Translations under genes and position numbers: made by a program
IMG/VR virus record: IMGVR_UViG_3300030331_001697
Location: 1-30,930 of that record
Origin: a virus
Length of the DNA stretch: 30,930 nucleotides
Direction: 5' to 3' (one strand)
Part shown: positions 29,555 through 30,930 of the stretch, in pieces
Layout of the letters: each line of letters opens with the position of its first letter
Numbering within the stretch: the stretch's first letter is position 1
Notes under the pieces: generated by a model
Told to the model about the DNA's origin: nothing
Database searches by the model: none
Seen by the model: the letters and a program-made list of their open reading frames with translations, nothing else

Positions 29555-29878
29555 ATGACAAAATTATGCCCAAGAGGAAAAGCAGCAGCTAAAAGAAAAT
29601 TTAAAGTTTACCCCTCGGCCTATGCAAATGCGTACGCTTCAAAGATTTGTGCTGGTAAAATTAAAGACCCAAGTGGTGTCAAACGAAAAGACTTTAAAGG
29701 TAAAAAACCATCTAGATCAAAAGTGGCGAGTGCTGCTAAAAGAGTAAGAAAAGCATCACAGGGTTTGTTTATGAATGAACCTACGACATCTGGTTCACCG
29801 ATTAAAATAAACATTGATGATCAAGAGTTCTCAAATCCTTCTACTGTAAATTATTATAAAGGCATGGGAATAACCTAA
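29555..29878 (+). CDS. Basic phage protein of a DUF5872-like family
   Basis: The start is set by AAAGGAGATGAC before ATG 29555; the in-frame extension back to 29456 overlaps the upstream gene and lacks a Shine-Dalgarno sequence. 107 aa. 'KLCPRGKAAAKRKFKVYPSAYANAYASKICAGK' at the N-terminus is a conserved phage signature with two Cys (I believe DUF5872). The C-terminus changes to an acidic-polar tail ('KINIDDQEFSNPST'). The role is unknown; the family occurs in virion-gene neighbourhoods. Confidence 0.75.
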   Translation: MTKLCPRGKAAAKRKFKVYPSAYANAYASKICAGKIKDPSGVKRKDFKGKKPSRSKVASAAKRVRKASQGLFMNEPTTSGSPIKINIDDQEFSNPSTVNYYKGMGIT

Positions 29879-29880
29879 TA

Positions 29881-30162
29881 ATGTCTGGTTTAGATAAATG
29901 GTTTAAACAAAAATGGGTGGACATAGGAAGTAAAAGAAAAGATGGTTCATTTGCACCATGTGGTAGAAGTAAACAAAAAGCAGATGCAAAAAGAAAATAT
30001 CCAAAGTGTGTTCCTCTAGCAAAAGCTAGAAGAATGTCTGAAGGACAAAGAAGAAGTGCTGTAAAAAGAAAGAGAGCTAAAGCACAAGGAGTTGGAGGTA
30101 AACCAACAAACGTGAGTACATTTACAAAGAAATACTATGGTGGTATGATTAATATAAATTAG
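29881..30162 (+). CDS. Basic conserved phage protein (93 aa)
   Basis: 93 aa. 'DKWFKQKWVDIGSKRKDGSFAPCGRS', 'RKYPKCVPLAKARRMSEGQRRSAVKRKRAKAQGVGGKPTNVSTF' is a highly recognisable phage pattern ('KWVDIgs', 'YPKCvP--kA--M', 'GVGGKPTNV') of unknown function. Paired here with the 29555 gene, as often. Two conserved Cys. Starts two bases after the previous stop. Confidence 0.75.
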   Translation: MSGLDKWFKQKWVDIGSKRKDGSFAPCGRSKQKADAKRKYPKCVPLAKARRMSEGQRRSAVKRKRAKAQGVGGKPTNVSTFTKKYYGGMININ

Positions 30163-30170
30163 GAGTTAAT

Positions 30171-30930
30171 ATGGAAGAACTTTTAAAAAAAATAAAAAAA
30201 TTAGTTGAGTCAGGAACACCCCCAACAAGACAAAGAATGAGAGGCGATCCTCCTCCTAAAGAAAGTCCTGTGGCAAAAAAAAGAAGATTAGAAAAAAGAA
30301 CTCAGTTTACAGAAAAAACTGACAGAGGGGCTTTAAAGGTAAACAAAAAAGTAGATAGAGGATCAGGAAGTTATCAAGACAATGTGTCCGTTAAAACTAA
30401 AACTAAAACTACAACTAAAAACGGGAAAGCTAAAACATTTGGTGCTGCGTTTGCTGCAGCAAGAGCAAAATTAGGTCCTGGTAAAACTTTTGAATTTAAA
30501 GGTAAAAAATATACTACTGATAGAGCAGATGACAAAAAAACTGTCTCACCAATAGTAAAAAATGAAAAAACTAAAGTAGATAAGAAAGTTGTTGTTACTC
30601 CAAAAGTAGATAAAAAAGTCACAGATAAAAAAGTTGTAGTTGTACCAAAAAAAGATAAAAAGGTAACTACTAAAAAAACAGCAACTTTTGTTCAACCAGG
30701 TAAGGCAGAGCCCATAAAAAAAACAAATAGACAAAGAAGAACTGAAGAGTTGTCTAGATTAGCTTTTCGTTCAGCCAATCTTATGAAACAAGGTGAAGGT
30801 AGACAAAGAGCTTTAGAAAGAGCTAGAAAAATAGCATTCAGAGATTTAGCTGAAGGTGGAACAGCTAATTCAAAAAATGGCAAACCTATTCCTGAAGGAT
30901 CTGCAGGTGCAGGTCTAAGAGCTTTGAAAG
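30171..30930 (+). CDS. Lys-rich structural-type protein, cut by window end
   Basis: AGGAG before the ATG at 30171; open for 253 codons to the window edge. A repeat-like Lys/Val/Thr stretch ('KVDKKVVVTPKVDKKVTDKKVV') forms the middle, preceded by 'KTFGAAFAAARAKLGPGKTFEFKGKKYTT', which matches a short motif (AFa-Ar--g--tF-w-Gk-Y-t) often seen in phage proteins. The last part is basic and helical ('SRLAFRSANLMKQGEGRQRALERARKIAF'). Function unknown; the low-complexity Lys repeats suggest a DNA-binding or scaffold-like role. Confidence 0.65.
   Translation, partial: MEELLKKIKKLVESGTPPTRQRMRGDPPPKESPVAKKRRLEKRTQFTEKTDRGALKVNKKVDRGSGSYQDNVSVKTKTKTTTKNGKAKTFGAAFAAARAKLGPGKTFEFKGKKYTTDRADDKKTVSPIVKNEKTKVDKKVVVTPKVDKKVTDKKVVVVPKKDKKVTTKKTATFVQPGKAEPIKKTNRQRRTEELSRLAFRSANLMKQGEGRQRALERARKIAFRDLAEGGTANSKNGKPIPEGSAGAGLRALK

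Noticed and set aside
1-30930. tRNA genes, integrase, attachment sites, insertion sequences
   Set aside because: I looked on both strands and found no cloverleaf, recombinase motif or transposase. Either they are absent or they lie outside the window.

Overview
The window reads as part of a tailed double-stranded DNA phage genome, probably podovirus-like and marine. The support is a strongly AT-rich composition, very dense gene packing with ATGA/TTGA/TAATG overlaps, a complete terminase-portal-scaffold-capsid block, a phage-type replication block, and no ribosomal, tRNA or housekeeping genes. The mix of family A polymerase, primase of the archaeo-eukaryotic type, PAPS-reductase-like protein, GroES-like co-chaperonin and small basic late proteins resembles phages of AT-rich marine Alphaproteobacteria (SAR11/SAR116-type hosts). 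That host assignment is inference. No integrase or lysogeny gene is visible, and both window ends cut through genes.

Layout. (1) 1-800, minus strand: N-terminal part of an SNF2-type helicase, divergent from everything else. (2) 899-8091: replication block, with a conserved companion protein, an SSB-like protein, an AEP primase, an SF1 UvrD-like helicase, micro-ORFs, a DUF3310 protein and a family A DNA polymerase carrying leucine at the 762 position. (3) 8097-8350: a strong promoter followed by a highly structured untranslated stretch, then small genes, a PP-loop PAPS-reductase-like protein, a possible RHH protein and two small genes (8377-11118). (4) 11119-12729: a controlled leader (palindrome over the -10, intrinsic terminator), then a small-terminase-like protein, a GNAT-like protein and a PD-(D/E)XK-like nuclease. 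(5) 12665-16592: an accessory region of small genes. It is broken up by six complete units and one partial unit of an 80-93 bp GC-rich repeat (TTCCCGTTCCCG head, CGGG(T)GGGAA tail), and three of its promoters contain a TTATCCGATAA palindrome. (6) 16752-27519: the packaging and head operon, with TerL, an AT-hook-like peptide, a 784-aa protein with a polyvalent-protein signature, a portal, a 3-TM holin, a GroES-like protein, a scaffold, a decoration-like protein and the major capsid protein, closed by an intrinsic terminator. (7) 27659-30930: structural and decoration proteins, an M15 peptidase endolysin, a run of small Lys/Arg-rich proteins, and an unfinished structural protein.

How it works together. 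The left part supplies fork components: primase, two helicases, SSB, polymerase and a possible nucleotide-metabolism protein (DUF3310). The middle holds cassette-like small genes, each with its own promoter or repeat, that look suited to host takeover or phage-phage variation. The right part builds and fills the capsid and lyses the cell. The most unusual feature is the GC-rich repeat family, together with the shared operator in the accessory promoters. The second is the structured leader at about 8.1-8.35 kb.
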